Below the pieces are notes generated by a model, which saw only the letters and a list, made by a program, of their open reading frames with translations, was not told the origin of the DNA and made no database searches. Position numbers and translations under genes: made by a program. This document shows, piece after piece, positions 42,560 through 54,835 of a stretch of DNA of 64,000 bases. Each line of letters starts with the position of its first letter. The stretch's first letter is position 1. Source of the stretch: Norana najaformis (taxonomy: Eukaryota; Annelida; Clitellata; Crassiclitellata; Hormogastridae); the NCBI GenBank assembly GCA_964023275.1, contig OZ029914.1, positions 46,826,530-46,890,529 of the forward strand. Direction: 5' to 3'.

Positions 42560-44220
42560 CAAGCAAAATGCAACGCTAGAGTCGCATCATCGCAGCGTGA
42601 GTTGTCATGCAACATGTTAACGTAAGAGAGCCACGTTTTAACACGAGACTATCATTCTACTTATAATTTATGGACGTAAAAAAGTCAAACGATAAGAATT
42701 ATACCGGTATTTCTTAATATATCATGACTCAAAATGTATCAATTGAAAATTTGAGTTCAAAAATACAACTTTGATACATATGTTTTCGAAGTATTCTTCA
42801 CCAGTAAAAACTTATTTTGGAAATTTCAGTCTATTATGAGCGCAAATTAGAAGCAAAAATGCATTTTAGAGAACATCTTTTGCAGAAATGTTAATATGGC
42901 TTTTCAAATCGATGCATAACACGTGGTTTTTGTATACATGCCGTTGAGCATAAAATTCATAAAGTTCTTTTCCTTTCCTTCTTGACTAATATTATTTGAT
43001 AAATATTTTTAAAATGTCTCTGCTTAGGCCTACCTGTCATTCACAAAATGAATGAACATGCGATTCTAATTCTTGCAACGACGTTCTCTCAACTTCTATC
43101 CACTTCTGTATGTTAAATAAGTCAAAATGTGCACACTATAACGACTTCTTAATAAAAATAATAATAATTTGAAAAGGCTACTGGCTAAGTATTTGTTCTA
43201 TTTTAGCGCTACCCCTATGTGCGTGATATGACGCTATGTATGGTCAACTGTTTCAAGTCGATTATAGTTATTTTGCACCTCATTCAAATAAAGAAGAGCG
43301 ACATTCAAAACATAGTTTTACAAGCGCTCAGTCAAACATAAAATCGATCGGCAAGAACGGTTCTGTTCTAGCTCAAGATCCAAGAGTCAGACAGGCAGGC
43401 AGTCAGACGGCTACGGTGGGTGGTGTTTGGAAATGGTTCCTCATGATAGGTAAGTGGGAGAAGAGGAATCAGGATAGGATCTGCAGAAGAGGAGTGTTTT
43501 CAGTTTTGAGTGGAAGACCTGATCTAATATAAGCTAATCTAATCTTATCTATTCTAATCTGATCTAATCTAAAGAATTCTGCATGTCCAGTTATCATAAT
43601 GCCCAAGGCATCAGTCGATGGAAGTGAAAATTGCAGTCAAAAGTCATAAGCGGGGTCGAATTCCAATGGGTCAGAGAAACCAGAAGCCAGGCTAAGGTGG
43701 GTAAACAAGTTGGAAGAGAAGTTTCTTAAGTTTGATACCGGTTTATCTACAACATTTGATACCGGTTTATCTACAAGAATAGTGTCAAAAGTAAAAACTA
43801 CTCGCAACTGCACGCTGAAAGACACGTCTTTTTCGGCATACCCTATGAACTTTAGTCTGCTTGTAACTTATTGAATTCATGAGCAATATAATTCCGCATT
43901 TTATTTGACTGAATATTGACTAAGCTAACAATAAAACATCAAAAAATGCATTTATATAACTAATCTCACGCTATCAAAAGTGAAATACAGTGGAGACATG
44001 AAGTGCGACAGTTGTGAAATTTTTACCAAAGGGTGAGTATTGAATGTAGATAGGTTAGCTGATTTAAATGTACTTCCCTTGTGAATTAGAAGACAGATTT
44101 TGAATGAATTCTTTCTTCAAAGGGCAGCCATTTACTGCGCACAGGTCGCAAAGGGTGAAGTGATGGTGAGTTCGTATGATGGATCAGTTAATTGTCGTAA
44201 TGAGAATGACCGTTAACGGC
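42560..44220. other. Intergenic DNA with small tandem repeats
   Basis: Holds a (TCTAA)n-like run at 43520-43571 and two copies of a unit around 'tttgataccggtttatctaca' at 43731-43775. A stretch at 43310-43380 ('gcgctcagtcaaa..aaaatcgat.ggcaa') recurs at 47450-47495. No supported gene. Confidence 0.5.
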
Positions 44221-44223
44221 AAC

Positions 44224-44360
44224 CAGTGGCGGATCCAGGATTGCTTGCATGGGGGCCAAAGGCATTTCCCAATGATATATACTCTATAGATGGAGCGCAG
44301 CCGGCAAATAACGCTGCGCGTTGTGAAGCCACCGTCGCTACGCGACCTTGACCCGCTGGT
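44224..44360. repeat. hAT-type MITE family, copy 1
   Basis: Begins CAGTGGCGGATCCAGGATTG, a typical hAT terminal sequence, followed by 'cttgcatgggggccaaaggcatttcc'. Relatives lie at 47992-48130, 53502-53576 and 62634-62800. The right end is unclear here. Confidence 0.6.
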
Positions 44361-45419
44361 TGTGGGTAGTCCATGTGTGTACAATGGGATGCCGCTTTAA
44401 ACCATCGAAATGCTTTTAATTTATTCTGTTTCTTTGTTCGTATTTTTTCAAGTACAGAAAAGTAACAAATTTTCTTTGAAAGCGAGAAGAAAAAATGCAA
44501 ATTATACTGTTTTATTTACGTTAGAAAATATTACTAGCCTACGAAGCCCTATATACAAATGGCATTCGTAACCATTACATTTAGCAAGTGATGTGATGTA
44601 CGTTTATGAATAAATACTGTATTGCTTTGGCATTGTGGCTAGACAAAATGACTGTTTGCCTGAAAATAGATATTTGCTTCATTCTACCTTCACCAAACTC
44701 GTATATAACAGAGACATATCATTACTTGTCTTTAGGTTATCTTTTTATCAGAGCTGTAAATTGTACCATACAATACACCTCAAATTTGTTAATGCCCCCC
44801 TTACATAGTTCATAAGTGCTCTTGAAGCAGGGTTATATAAGAACAACACCGTTGCAACAAATGTCCTTTTGAATTAAGTTTTCATGTTTGCCAAATATTT
44901 CCAGCCCAGAAATAAAAGTGTAATTTCTTTAAGCCAACAAAAGAAATGCTGAAGAAAACTAAATCAGACAGTAGTAATCACGTCTCTGTTATTCATATAG
45001 CAGGCAGTTCTCAGCAGTTGTAAGTGCAAATATTTTTATAGCACCTCTTTAAGAAATTTCAGAAGTGCTCCTGACCTGACAAGGCAGAACCAGAGAATTG
45101 ACAGGCAGCTCAGTAGCATAAATTTTTCATCTGAATCAAAACTCCACACATGAAACTGCATTTGGGTTGCAGGATGCAAGAAAGCAAGTTCAGGTATGCA
45201 GCCACGGAGAAATATTTGCGAACCAAGGTGTTGATTATATACATATAACAAATCAATTTCACAAACTCTGATGAGCAATATTTATTTAAAATTCCACAAA
45301 CTCAAATCATCAGTTTTTTCATTAAGAAATTGTTCACACATGCAAAAATGAAAAAATAACAAAATGAGACCATTACTGAATGCGATTTATCACAACACAA
45401 ACGCTAATCGGCTGTAACA

Positions 45420-45615
45420 TGGTTGCTAAACAACTGTAATATAAATGCTAATTAATTGCAACATAGATGCTAAATCAACTGTAACATACTGCTAACCAGC
45501 TGTCACATTAACGTTAATTTGCTGCAACATAAACTTTAATCAACAGTAACATAAATGTTAATCTGCTGTACAATAGGTGCTAATCAACTGGAATATAAAT
45601 GTTAATCTGCTGTAA
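45420..45615. repeat. Minisatellite of about 24-27 bp units
   Basis: Seven or more diverged units of the type 'atgctaatcaactgtaacata'. The array supplies the last codons and stop of the THAP/P-type transposase exon 3, so the gene's 3' end lies in it. Confidence 0.7.
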
Positions 45616-47886
45616 CATCAGATAGTCTGCCATACGCTTTAGAGCTGAAAAGACCTCATTATGAAAGCCAGGATTTCCATCTATGCAGCTGTACCAAGCT
45701 GCCAATGTCTTTGGATGTGGAAGACAGTTTCCAAACTGGCTTCGAACAAAGTCGTATGCTTTAGCAGAATAAAAATGCAGTGACAAAGCGAAGTTCCGTA
45801 GCTCAGGAGGATACTGAGCTTTAACCTTCCCAGAAGCTGCATTTCTCACGCATCTAGTGATCACAGCCAAAGCAGACTCACTAAACGAAGACAAAAGATT
45901 TTGTTCAGCCTGTTCTGTTATTAGCTGCTTTTTTTGTATTTCTGCTAAGAGATCTTTGACACACTTTATTTTCTTATTCAAACGTCGATTAGACTGCTGT
46001 GCAAGTTTCAGCTTCTTTTTAGCTGTTACCAGAGCACTTAGTGTTGCATCAAGTTTACGCTTGATCTTCTTTGGTGAGTGCAGAAAATATGAATGATCAC
46101 CTGTTATCGCAATTTGGCTGCAAATTTGTTGTGAGTGCGCAGCAGAACTTGTTACATGGAAATCAGCAGCAACACGGTGTTTCGCAATGGGTGATGTGCG
46201 TACCCGTCGCACTGTATGTTTCTTTGGCTGCAAATGAGCTGGAAAGTTGAACAGCGTTGGTTCAGCCCCTTAAAAGAAGAACAAGAATATTGTGCAGGAT
46301 CAACCAAAAAATACTTTTAGCATTTATCTGTTACAGATATAGATATTTGACTTATTATATCACACCATGTCACGACATTGCAAACTTTGTCTCCTAGATT
46401 GACTTATTAAATGGAAACACCTCCAGAATTACATCATTTTCCATTCTCAGCCCTCCTCGTTCCGAGATTCGGCCGCATCATGAACAATGTTCCTCCAGTG
46501 TCCTCTGTCCTCCAGCAACCTGATCATCTCCGCCATTGTTAGCCCAGTCCATGTCCTGATGTTGCCCAACCAGTTTATTCTCGGTCTTCCTCTTTTCCGT
46601 CCTCCCGGTATTGTGCCCTGTATTATCTCCTTCTCGATGCATGTTCCCTCCTTCCTCATGATGTGTCCAAAATAGATCATTTTCCTTTTTCTTACTGTCT
46701 TCAATAGATTCCTTTCTACTCCAGCCGTTTCCAGTACCCACTCATTTGACCGCTTTTCCACCCACGATATTTGCATGATCATTCTTAGACATTTCATCTC
46801 GAACGCTTCTATCCTCCTCTCTTCCTCTTTCCTCAAAGTCCAGCTCTCACATCCGTATAGTGCCACCGGCCATACCAACGTCCTCAAGAATTACAACCGG
46901 ACCATTAATGCAAGATTTCACAAGATCTCACAGCCATCACATTGAGCTATATCGGGATATTGTTGTAGTATTTTGGTGCAGTGTTGCGGTAGTTTATCTG
47001 AATTTGGACACTGCATAATTACTGATTGCAAGCTGGGCTGACATAATCTTAGTGCTAAAGCTGTAATGGGATTAAGTGAAAAAGCCACAAATTTCATATA
47101 GGATATTCACATATTATTAAAGTCATAGTAGACAGGCAAACCTGGTATTAGTCTCTTGCGTATGCCACTGTTGTAGAAGCATCCATCTTCGAAATGAACG
47201 GAACAGATACGTGAGTAATCAGTTGGTTCCCAGTTGTCGCGGTGCACACGGACTGCCCATTTCTTTCTCGTTTTAAGATCCTTTGGAAACCTATAACAGA
47301 ATGTGAAAACGTTATTCCCTTGCACCGTGATTTGTTTGCTAGTAATAAATAGTTAGGCCCATGTTTGTTCCAAAATCGTAATCGTAATCCCTAGATTTCT
47401 ACAGCGCCCAACGAAAGCCATGTCACGGGGACCAGCTCATTCACAGGCGCTCAGTCAAAACAAAATCGATAGGCAAAAGGGTTCGGTTCCAGAAACAAAA
47501 CATGGAAACACAAATATGGAACAAAAACACTTTCTAGAATTATTGTTTTATTTGTTCCAATAGAAAACATGACAGACGTTGCATAAACGAGACTGGATTT
47601 CATTTCGAGGCTTATATATTAAACAAAAATACTAAAACACACAAATAAAATTTAATATATATATCGCGGACGATTGAACGATAAATTTGCCAACATGCGA
47701 CCGACCGACACAGGCTTAAACGAGACTGTTTGCATTTCATTTCGAAGGTTACGCATTAAACAAAAGTACAAAAACACAAAAATAAACAACTTACCGATGA
47801 AATGATATTCCGGCGGCCTTGGTTTCGGGCGTGAAAAAATTGTTACATCCATATGCCACACAATTTAAATTCGATCGTTTCGACAT
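45580..47886 (-). CDS. THAP-domain P-element-type transposase, three exons, C-terminally truncated
   Basis: Exons 47886-47795, 47290-47142 and 46268-45580 join in phase with GT/AG ends. The N-terminal THAP (C2CH zinc finger, sequence-specific DNA binding) shows NCVAYGCNN, FPKDLKTRKKWAV, then ICSVHFEDGCF and PGAEPTLFNFP (the 'AVPT.F' box). A Lys-rich coiled-coil stretch follows, then LPHPKTLAAWYSCIDGNPGF, shared with P-element/THAP9-type transposases. The protein is about 309 residues and stops where the RNase-H-like catalytic part would begin, inside a minisatellite. It could be an immobile or repressor-like derivative (inference), as truncated P proteins are. A LINE fragment sits in intron 2. 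Confidence 0.75.
46440..46890 (-). pseudogene. LINE fragment inside THAP-gene intron 2
   Basis: Minus-strand frame with LYGCESWTLRKEEERRIEAF, EMKCLRMIMQISW, RKMIYFGHIMRKEG and GGRKRGRPRINWLGNIRTW. This is the C-terminal tail of an endonuclease-reverse transcriptase, related in kind to the piece at 5168-5593 but a different family. 5'-truncated. Confidence 0.75.
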
Positions 47887-47991
47887 TTTCACACAGCTAT
47901 TTAGTCCCACAACCAGTCGGCCAAGGCCGTTTTATACGGCGGCTTCAAGCAAATGACGTCATACTCTCTCTAGTGTAAGTAGTATAACCTC

Positions 47992-48130
47992 TTTGGCATT
48001 TCCAGAGGGGCGCCACATTCTAACAGTCAACCATGCAAGGATATGGTGTGAGAGAGGCCGGTATATAACCAATATGAGCGCGGGGACGAATCGCTCACTC
48101 CCAATCTATGGCTGAATCCGCCACCGGTTT
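47992..48130. repeat. hAT-type MITE family, copy 2
   Basis: 'ggcatttccagaggggcgccacattctaacag' through 'ggctgaatccgccacc'. The left terminus is missing; the right end still reads as the inverted CAGTGGCGGAT terminus. Confidence 0.6.
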
Positions 48131-50050
48131 AGGCCTTTAGGAATCATAATCCTTCTAACCAATAGCAGTGAACCGCGAAACGTAAAACTACTGCTGCCTT
48201 CTAGGGAGTCGAAGTGTTTGTAATCTAGACTGTCGAAGTGTTATTTCGTTTGTTCCACACCACTATTTCCTAGTTTCTTATTATTATTTATACCATCAAC
48301 GCTCTGGGAGGTTGAATATGATGTGAATTTCAAATCAAGATTTTTGGCGCAGGTTTCGCCTGCTATGGAAGAGAAAAATTATACTCATACCCTATGTGAG
48401 ATCTAGTATGGCAATTCTAGACAGAAATAAGATTCGTGGTGAAATCCCTGACAGCACTTTTGTTGTTCCATTGTACTAATTATAATACGGAGACGGATCG
48501 GGCCCAGTAACGTCACTGACTCGGTTATTATATAATATGGCTATTTTCGAAACCACTTGTGCATGCTTTGTATAGGAAGGAGGAAAGCCTCCAATGGTGC
48601 GGAGTCTATTGGAAATCCCATTGAAGATGGACTCTCCCATATTTTGTTCCTGTCCAAAAGTCGTCCCGCACTGTAACCAGCCATAAATCACACACTGGAA
48701 AATGTCGTATTTATAATGCATTAAAGCAGATTACTAAGCACCGAAGGGTAATGCAAATCGGCAATGTGACATCAAATTCCAGATAAATAGGAAACAGTAG
48801 GTTTTTAAAATTTAAAATGTCATCTAGGTCATCATCGTATGATAGCTTTATTTATTTAAAATGTACTTGAGCGTAAATTAAACAGTAAATGAGAAAACGC
48901 GGCCTTTCCTTGTCGATATTAAGCTTCTTAAATTTTAATGCTTTTCTGCTGAGTTCAATCCTGTGAATTAGTTGCTTCGGTGCTGAAGAAATGTGAAATG
49001 CTAACCTTAGTCGGTAGCCATAGGCCTACAAGAATAGGCTTACATTGGCTAATCTGTAAAGCAGAGATTTCTGCTGATACAGAACTTATGATAGCTTTAT
49101 TTATTTGACGCATTTCGTGTTACTCTAATTTTGTAATCTGAGTTTGGGTGAAAGTAACACGTTTGTAGAAATGCGTTCGAAAATGTTGTAATCCCAGATA
49201 ATAGGATGCGCTGAAAATTACACGAAAAACTTAGGGGGATGCAGGAAGATGAAACAATATTAATAAAAGCGATAAATAAATCTTAAGATTTGATAAAAAT
49301 GGATAGCGGCCAATGATATACATGCTCCATGATAGCGCAATCTTCAACAAAAATTGTAGCGCTAAATAAGTCGTGATATTTAAAATACCGGAAATTATAA
49401 GTAATCTGGTCTTCGTATCGCCATTGTTTTGTAGTGAAGCAGACTGACTTAACTAAAATCCATCAGTCAATTGTGACTTAGAACAGATTGTCATCTAAAT
49501 TCTGGTCCTGGTTAAGAACAATTTTACCATGGATCTATTAACTGTGCCAACTAGGTAGATTCAGAATTTAATTTTCATTGATTTTAATGGACGATGCGAA
49601 CGACACTTGACTGATGTACTACTATTCACAGTATCGATTCGCCGAACAGAATTGACCTACGCCAACACAAATTCATGCATATGCCCCACAGACTGACGCA
49701 AAGCCTTCGACAGGTTCTTAGTAGGCGCTATGTAGATGTACATAGACTTTGTCGTACTTCTAAATGTAGTGGCATTACCAGCGAACTGTGGTGAATTAAT
49801 AATTTTTAATAAACTATAAGTGAAAATTTTCGGGCCTTGAGAATGACAGAAGTATTGTACGTCAACTTAGCCTATCTGTCTCGCCCTGGAACTGAATCTG
49901 ACACAGTCTTTGCTTTTGAAGATTTGCCATGACTTGACACTTTATTACAATTGGTTTGAATAACTTCGGTTTATAAGCTCAGAAGAAAGGGAGTGTTTAT
50001 GATTATCATTTGGACTGTTAAGTCTGTTTTGTTTTTTCTGTTTCTTCCAG
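48131..50050. other. Non-coding DNA; should hold the first exon of the 50-kb gene
   Basis: AT-rich with no recognisable repeat or exon. The exon at 50051 begins in phase 1, so at least one upstream exon must exist here or further left; I could not identify it. Confidence 0.4.
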
Positions 50051-52141
50051 AAAGCGGCAGAGGAGCGCTGATTCAGATTACGACCAGTCCCTGCCAATCT
50101 CAAAGCGCATTAATCAGCTTCATATACGGTATTTTTGTCCTTGGCTTTAACTTTTGCTGTAAGCAAAACAATGGATAGGGTTAAAAAAGAGTAACGCTCG
50201 TGTTTACATGCCTGTACAGAAACTCTTCAGGTCCTGATGGCAAAGTATCAATCAGATGAGGCGCTCACACGACCACAGCGATCAATAACAGGTCTTGGTC
50301 CATACATGGGGATCTTAAATGGCATGACGCCCATTTGAACGGGCTGCAGTGGTGAGGATCTTACCCGATAAATTCATCAAAAGTGAGCAGGGTCAAAAGT
50401 TCTTTTGTGCAGAGATTAAAACCCTAAACTCAGTTGTAATTGAATTGTAGAAAGCTAAGTTTGAAGTCGATTGATGTAAATAACAATTTTGAAATGACAA
50501 GTCCAGAACTCAATTTGTAAACATGGCATAATTCTCCATTTCATTTGCTGTCACAAATATTATATCTTGTGACTCAGGTTCAAATCCCAACCCTTGTGAA
50601 ATCGATGTAAATTGCATCAGTTTTTGAACGGTATGTAACTTCAGAGACCATCATTGACAGTTAAGCTAACTTAATGGCTGGTTTTTGTTTGACAGAGCTA
50701 GATATAGATGATTTTTTCTTTTAGGCCATCATTAGATGGACTTGAGGCTTCAGGATCTAACGAGCAATGGCAGAACAACGGTGCTGTGAGTGAAACAAGT
50801 CTCATTTTTATTTAATTGGTTTTGTAGGTCTCTCACATGGTTGTCCAGTTTAAACCTCATGAGAAAGACATATCATTTGAGATTTCTGCTTTTGTTTTGT
50901 GCAATAATGTACTTGGGGTGAAGTGAGTACATCGATTTGTAGGCTGTCAGTGGACAGGTCTGATGGCAAGGGAGAACTGACTACCCACTGCCATATGCTG
51001 AGGCCAAGAAAATGAAGTTGCTAGCATTTCAAATGCATGGCTGCTTCACGGGGTTTGATTAAGGGACTACGTAATGTATTGTAGTTATTTGAACTGTGGA
51101 TTTTTATGAAAATCCTGTTCTAGACAGCTGATGAAAAGAAGATGGAATGCGTTGTTCAAAAATTTTTTATTTTTGTAATTATATGCAACGTTTGAGAGAT
51201 TCTCCAAATTGGCAGAATTCAGTGCATGTCCACTGGGCTCCAAATTCTGTTAAATTGCATCAAATTTATATATGGATAGAATTGTGCTAGTTAAGGTACA
51301 AGGTTTGAAGGGTACTGCGGTGCTAAATTTGTGTATGAAATGCACTCTAGATTCTACACGTAGTAGGCCTATATCAGATTTATGATTTGGCAGGTTAAGA
51401 AGTTCCAGAAATTTGAAACATTTTGACACATTTGGTTGATGTACTTTCACCTTTTTTTATAATTTGAAAGGAATATAACATAACCAAGGGTTGCTGCTCA
51501 CAGAATATTTGCTTTTGTTTATAATATGTTTTGCCAGCATTTATTTAAGGCAATTCTGATAATTTACACTTCCTGCTTAATTGGAAGTCAGTTTAATGTC
51601 AGATTTCTTTACAATTTCTTTAAAATTCTTATTGTTAAAGTCATCTTTGATTGATGCCTCTTGTAATTATTGCATTAGTGCTATAGAAGTTTTCCAATTA
51701 GATGAAAGAGTAATAAAGATTATTCTTATTTCCCATTTTGTGCTTTAGATGCATAAATTTGATTTAGAATGAACACGTCTACTTTAATTTCATGGCGTTG
51801 ATTTTTAGACGCAGTGGGCAAATGTTCCAACAAGTGAGATGCTATCAGCGCCAAATCATCTGCAGGCATTCTCAGCAACCCCTGCTTCGTCTTACCCGCA
51901 TTCACCCTATGCCCTCGGGGCCCCGTCTTTCGCCAACCACTGCTACCCAAACCATCTTCAAGCAATGGGTGCTCACCAGCCTGTGGAGTACGCCTGCAAC
52001 GGACAACACGATGAGGAGGACCCTGATGCGATGAGGTACGAACCGGAACTGACTGCAGACGAGAATCCTTTCTATTATTCCGTTAACGAACAACTGTTCC
52101 ACCTGCACGTTGAGCGACTACGGCGGCAGAAGAACATTTAA
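50051..52141 (+). CDS. Unrecognised gene, last three exons (partial at 5' side)
   Basis: Exons 50051-50128, 50725-50785 and 51809-52141 join in phase through good acceptors (TTTCTTCCAG, TTTTCTTTTAG, GATTTTTAG) and end at TAA. AATAAA lies at 190-195 of the 52-kb block (52190-52195). The reading begins KRQRSADSDYDQSLPISKRI (basic, nuclear-localisation-like), then NQLHIRPSLDG. A Pro/Ser/Ala/His-rich segment with SSYPHSPYALG follows. It ends in an acidic and amphipathic tail, ADENPFYYSVNEQLFHLHVE then RLRRQKNI. The compact motifs and matching phases say a real, probably nuclear, protein. I do not recognise the family; a faint likeness to HCFC1R1-type regulators is not enough to name it. Confidence 0.7.
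50240..50400 (+). repeat. SINE-like repeat, copy 2
   Basis: Relative of 41725-41880, in the intron of the 50-kb gene; 'gatcttaaatggcatgacgccc...gggctgcagtggtgaggatctta' is shared. Confidence 0.6.
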
Positions 52142-52199
52142 TGGGAGAGGGACGCTTTGTAATGGAAACAATACAACAGACTGCAGAAAAATAAACTGT

Positions 52200-53500
52200 G
52201 GAGTCACTACTGGGTGCAGTCTCGAATTCTTTTACACACCAAAACGATATCGTCTGCACTTGTGAAAATACTGTCGAGAGACAAAAACTGGAGTTCGTTT
52301 GTTGCCTGCTTCAAATACTTATCGATTTTATTTAATTTTTCTTAGAATTTTTATCACCAAAATTAATTATTCCTAAGATTTTGTTCTTGTGGGTCAGGTG
52401 ATTATTGGGACTTGACACATTTTTATATGCTAGTGTCTGATTATGTTGCAGTATAAATCATTATTCTTTTCTGAACTTGAAGGATAATGTACGAAGAGTG
52501 AGGAAAAAAATTGAAATTTGTTTATTATTATTTTTTACACCTGAGACATTTCTTTACCTGGAACCAGCTAATTACACGGTGGACTGATTAAAAGTATTAT
52601 TGCTTTTATTATGAAAGTTATTGTTTTTCACATTTTATCTTATGCCATATTTGGAAATTACCTCAGAGGTGCCGATGGCGAGTGAAGTAATTTTCAGACT
52701 GGTAGAGTTTTTTATAGGCATGCTTTCCTTCTTTAACTGTGGTATAAAAGTTTCAATCCCAGTGCTTGCAAGTGCGTTTGCAGCTAAGCTGTCAAATCTG
52801 GTAACCATGGGCCATCCGTTTTGCGCGGTTGAATGTCACTAGGATGGGTGATGGCACGTGTTTGGTACCAGTACAGTACAGTGATCTCTGTAAAGTTTTG
52901 TATGTGAACCATTACACTTTTATGGTGCATGAAATTTTATAAAGTTTATCACAGGCATCAATTTTCAATATTAAGATGGTGGTTTTGAATGATCATGCAG
53001 CATAATGGAGCTCAGCAGAACATTTCTACCTCTGCTTTGGTGACAACTGCTTAGTAGTTGTCAGCTTGTAACTGGATAATGATGGACCATGAAATGGAGT
53101 ACTTACCCTAGAAGCCTACACCCTGATTCTTAAAATTTCTTAATTGGAAAGAAAAATTAATAAACTCATTAGGGTACTTTGAAAAAATGTATATTTTGAA
53201 AAAGTGGATTTTGTGTTGAGTCTATGATGTAATTAGTGCATAGGAAAATTTGTTCATAGCTGTCGGTGTCATGAAGCTTTTGTGTATTCCTTTGCTTCCT
53301 GTAGTCTAGTGACTGGTAACTTAGTTTCAGATTATTGAGTTTGGACTTGAAACAAATCTCGTGAAGTCTTTCATATCCGTGTGTGAAATACAAAGTCAAG
53401 TGAAGTGTTTTGTGCGTTTTTCAGTCAAAAGTTCTTTTGGGGCTAGTCAAAGTTTCGTGTATGAACGAACTGAATTGTGTCGAGTGCATTTGCAAATCAG
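52200..53500. other. Non-coding DNA downstream of the 50-kb gene
   Basis: AT-rich; no exon, RNA gene or repeat recognised. Confidence 0.4.
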
Positions 53501-53501
53501 G

Positions 53502-53576
53502 CAGTGGCAGATCCACGATTCTTTGCATGGGGGAAAAAGCATTTCCAGAGGGGTCCACATTCTAAACCTGCCACTG
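53502..53576. repeat. hAT-type MITE family, 75-bp deletion derivative
   Basis: Begins CAGTGGCAGATCCACGATTC and ends AACCTGCCACTG, a clear terminal inverted pair, with the family's 'gcatttccagagggg..cacattct' core between. No 8-bp target duplication is obvious. Confidence 0.7.
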
Positions 53577-54480
53577 AAACGTAGCACAGTGGATTGAACT
53601 GGAGAGACGACCTTAGAAATATGGTTGGACTGTGTTGACTCTGTCTGCTTCCTACCCAGGGTTCTAAATGCAAATGAAAAATGTAATTTCTTGTGCATCT
53701 CTTGTACATTCAGTGACCACAAGTACATTCCACTGGCAGTGCGAGTCAGAACAGCCAAAACGACCCATGTTGCTGCTATTAAGAGCCCTTCTAAAGTGTA
53801 CTGTTGTAAGAACAGTTATAAGCATACAGAAAGTCTCAGTGTTGCTACCTGCTTTTGTCACTTGCTATATCTCTCTTGTTCACTGTCTTTCTCTGTCGCT
53901 GTCTGTTTCTAAACCTACAGCGTGCCACGTTCCATTGCAAATTAACACATGCATTGTATTTTTACTCGGTACTTCAGCTCAATGTTCTAACAACCTAAGG
54001 ATGTTGCCTCTTCCAACTAGCAAAGCCAGAGACTGAAGTGTGTAGTATTTCTTAATCCGTGGATTGGATCGGAGGGTTTCATGGCTTCCTCAAATAGAAA
54101 CTGAAATTTTTGTACAGATTCTACCCTTTTTCCTCTTGGATGTCGCTTCCTGCAAAGTTTGCAGTGTCGTAGTTTGCAGTGACTTATTTTCCAGTTACCC
54201 CTTAAGCACAATGTTTTAAAAGAATGTCCAGTGGCTACCAAGAGGTCCACTTTTGCTATTTGCTCCATTTCAGACTTTCTAAATAAGCATCTACTGGAGA
54301 CTCGCTAGAATTAACAGATCACATGTTGAGTGTTGTGAAATAAACCTCTGGATGTTTCTTCTGCTGGTAGCCTCGTATGTTCTCAAATGTTTACAAACGT
54401 TATTCGGTAAACTCACACTCACAGTAAATTAAAAGATAGGGGCTGCACAAATTCGTCCGCAAGCACAGTAGGCCGAATGG
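53577..54480. other. Intergenic DNA between the 50-kb gene and the FAMeT-domain gene
   Basis: Several open frames overlap on both strands, but none shows splice-compatible coding features or family motifs. Confidence 0.4.
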
Positions 54481-54499
54481 TATTTTTAAGGGGTTTGCA

Positions 54500-54735
54500 A
54501 AAATTGTACACGTTTTTCTATAGCGACCATATGGCCTCGACCCTTTCATGTGAGATCGTTCACCACTGCTAGACGCCATTTAAGGTCCCCGAGTACGGAC
54601 CGTGCTAGCCCGATATTCAAATCTCTGAAATAAGCCCCAACCGGGATGTGAACCGGGGATCCTCACGCACAGAGACTTCCTTGGCGTACGCGCTTACCGA
54701 TGTAGCTAACTAGGCAGATGGTAGAAACAAACTCC
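54500..54735 (-). repeat. SINE-like repeat, copy 3, with tRNA-like head
   Basis: On the minus strand: A box 'tagctacatcggtaag' and B box 'ggttcacatcc', then the body shared with copies 1 and 2 (reverse of 'gacgccatttaaggtccccgagtacgg'). A tRNA-derived SINE; it shows that the family is Pol III-derived. Confidence 0.65.
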
Positions 54736-54835
54736 AAACTACCGACTGTACAGCCATATGAAGCTTGCAAACGTAACATTAATCGTTAAATTTATTAAAG
54801 TTTTAAGTGCAAAACCAGCAGAAGTCGTGCCTTTC

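Noticed and set aside
42355..42615. Polyproline and polytryptophan open frames
   Set aside because: They are translations of the CCA triplet array.
53361..54268. Cluster of overlapping open frames on both strands
   Set aside because: No motif, no splice-compatible continuation; one crosses the 75-bp MITE.
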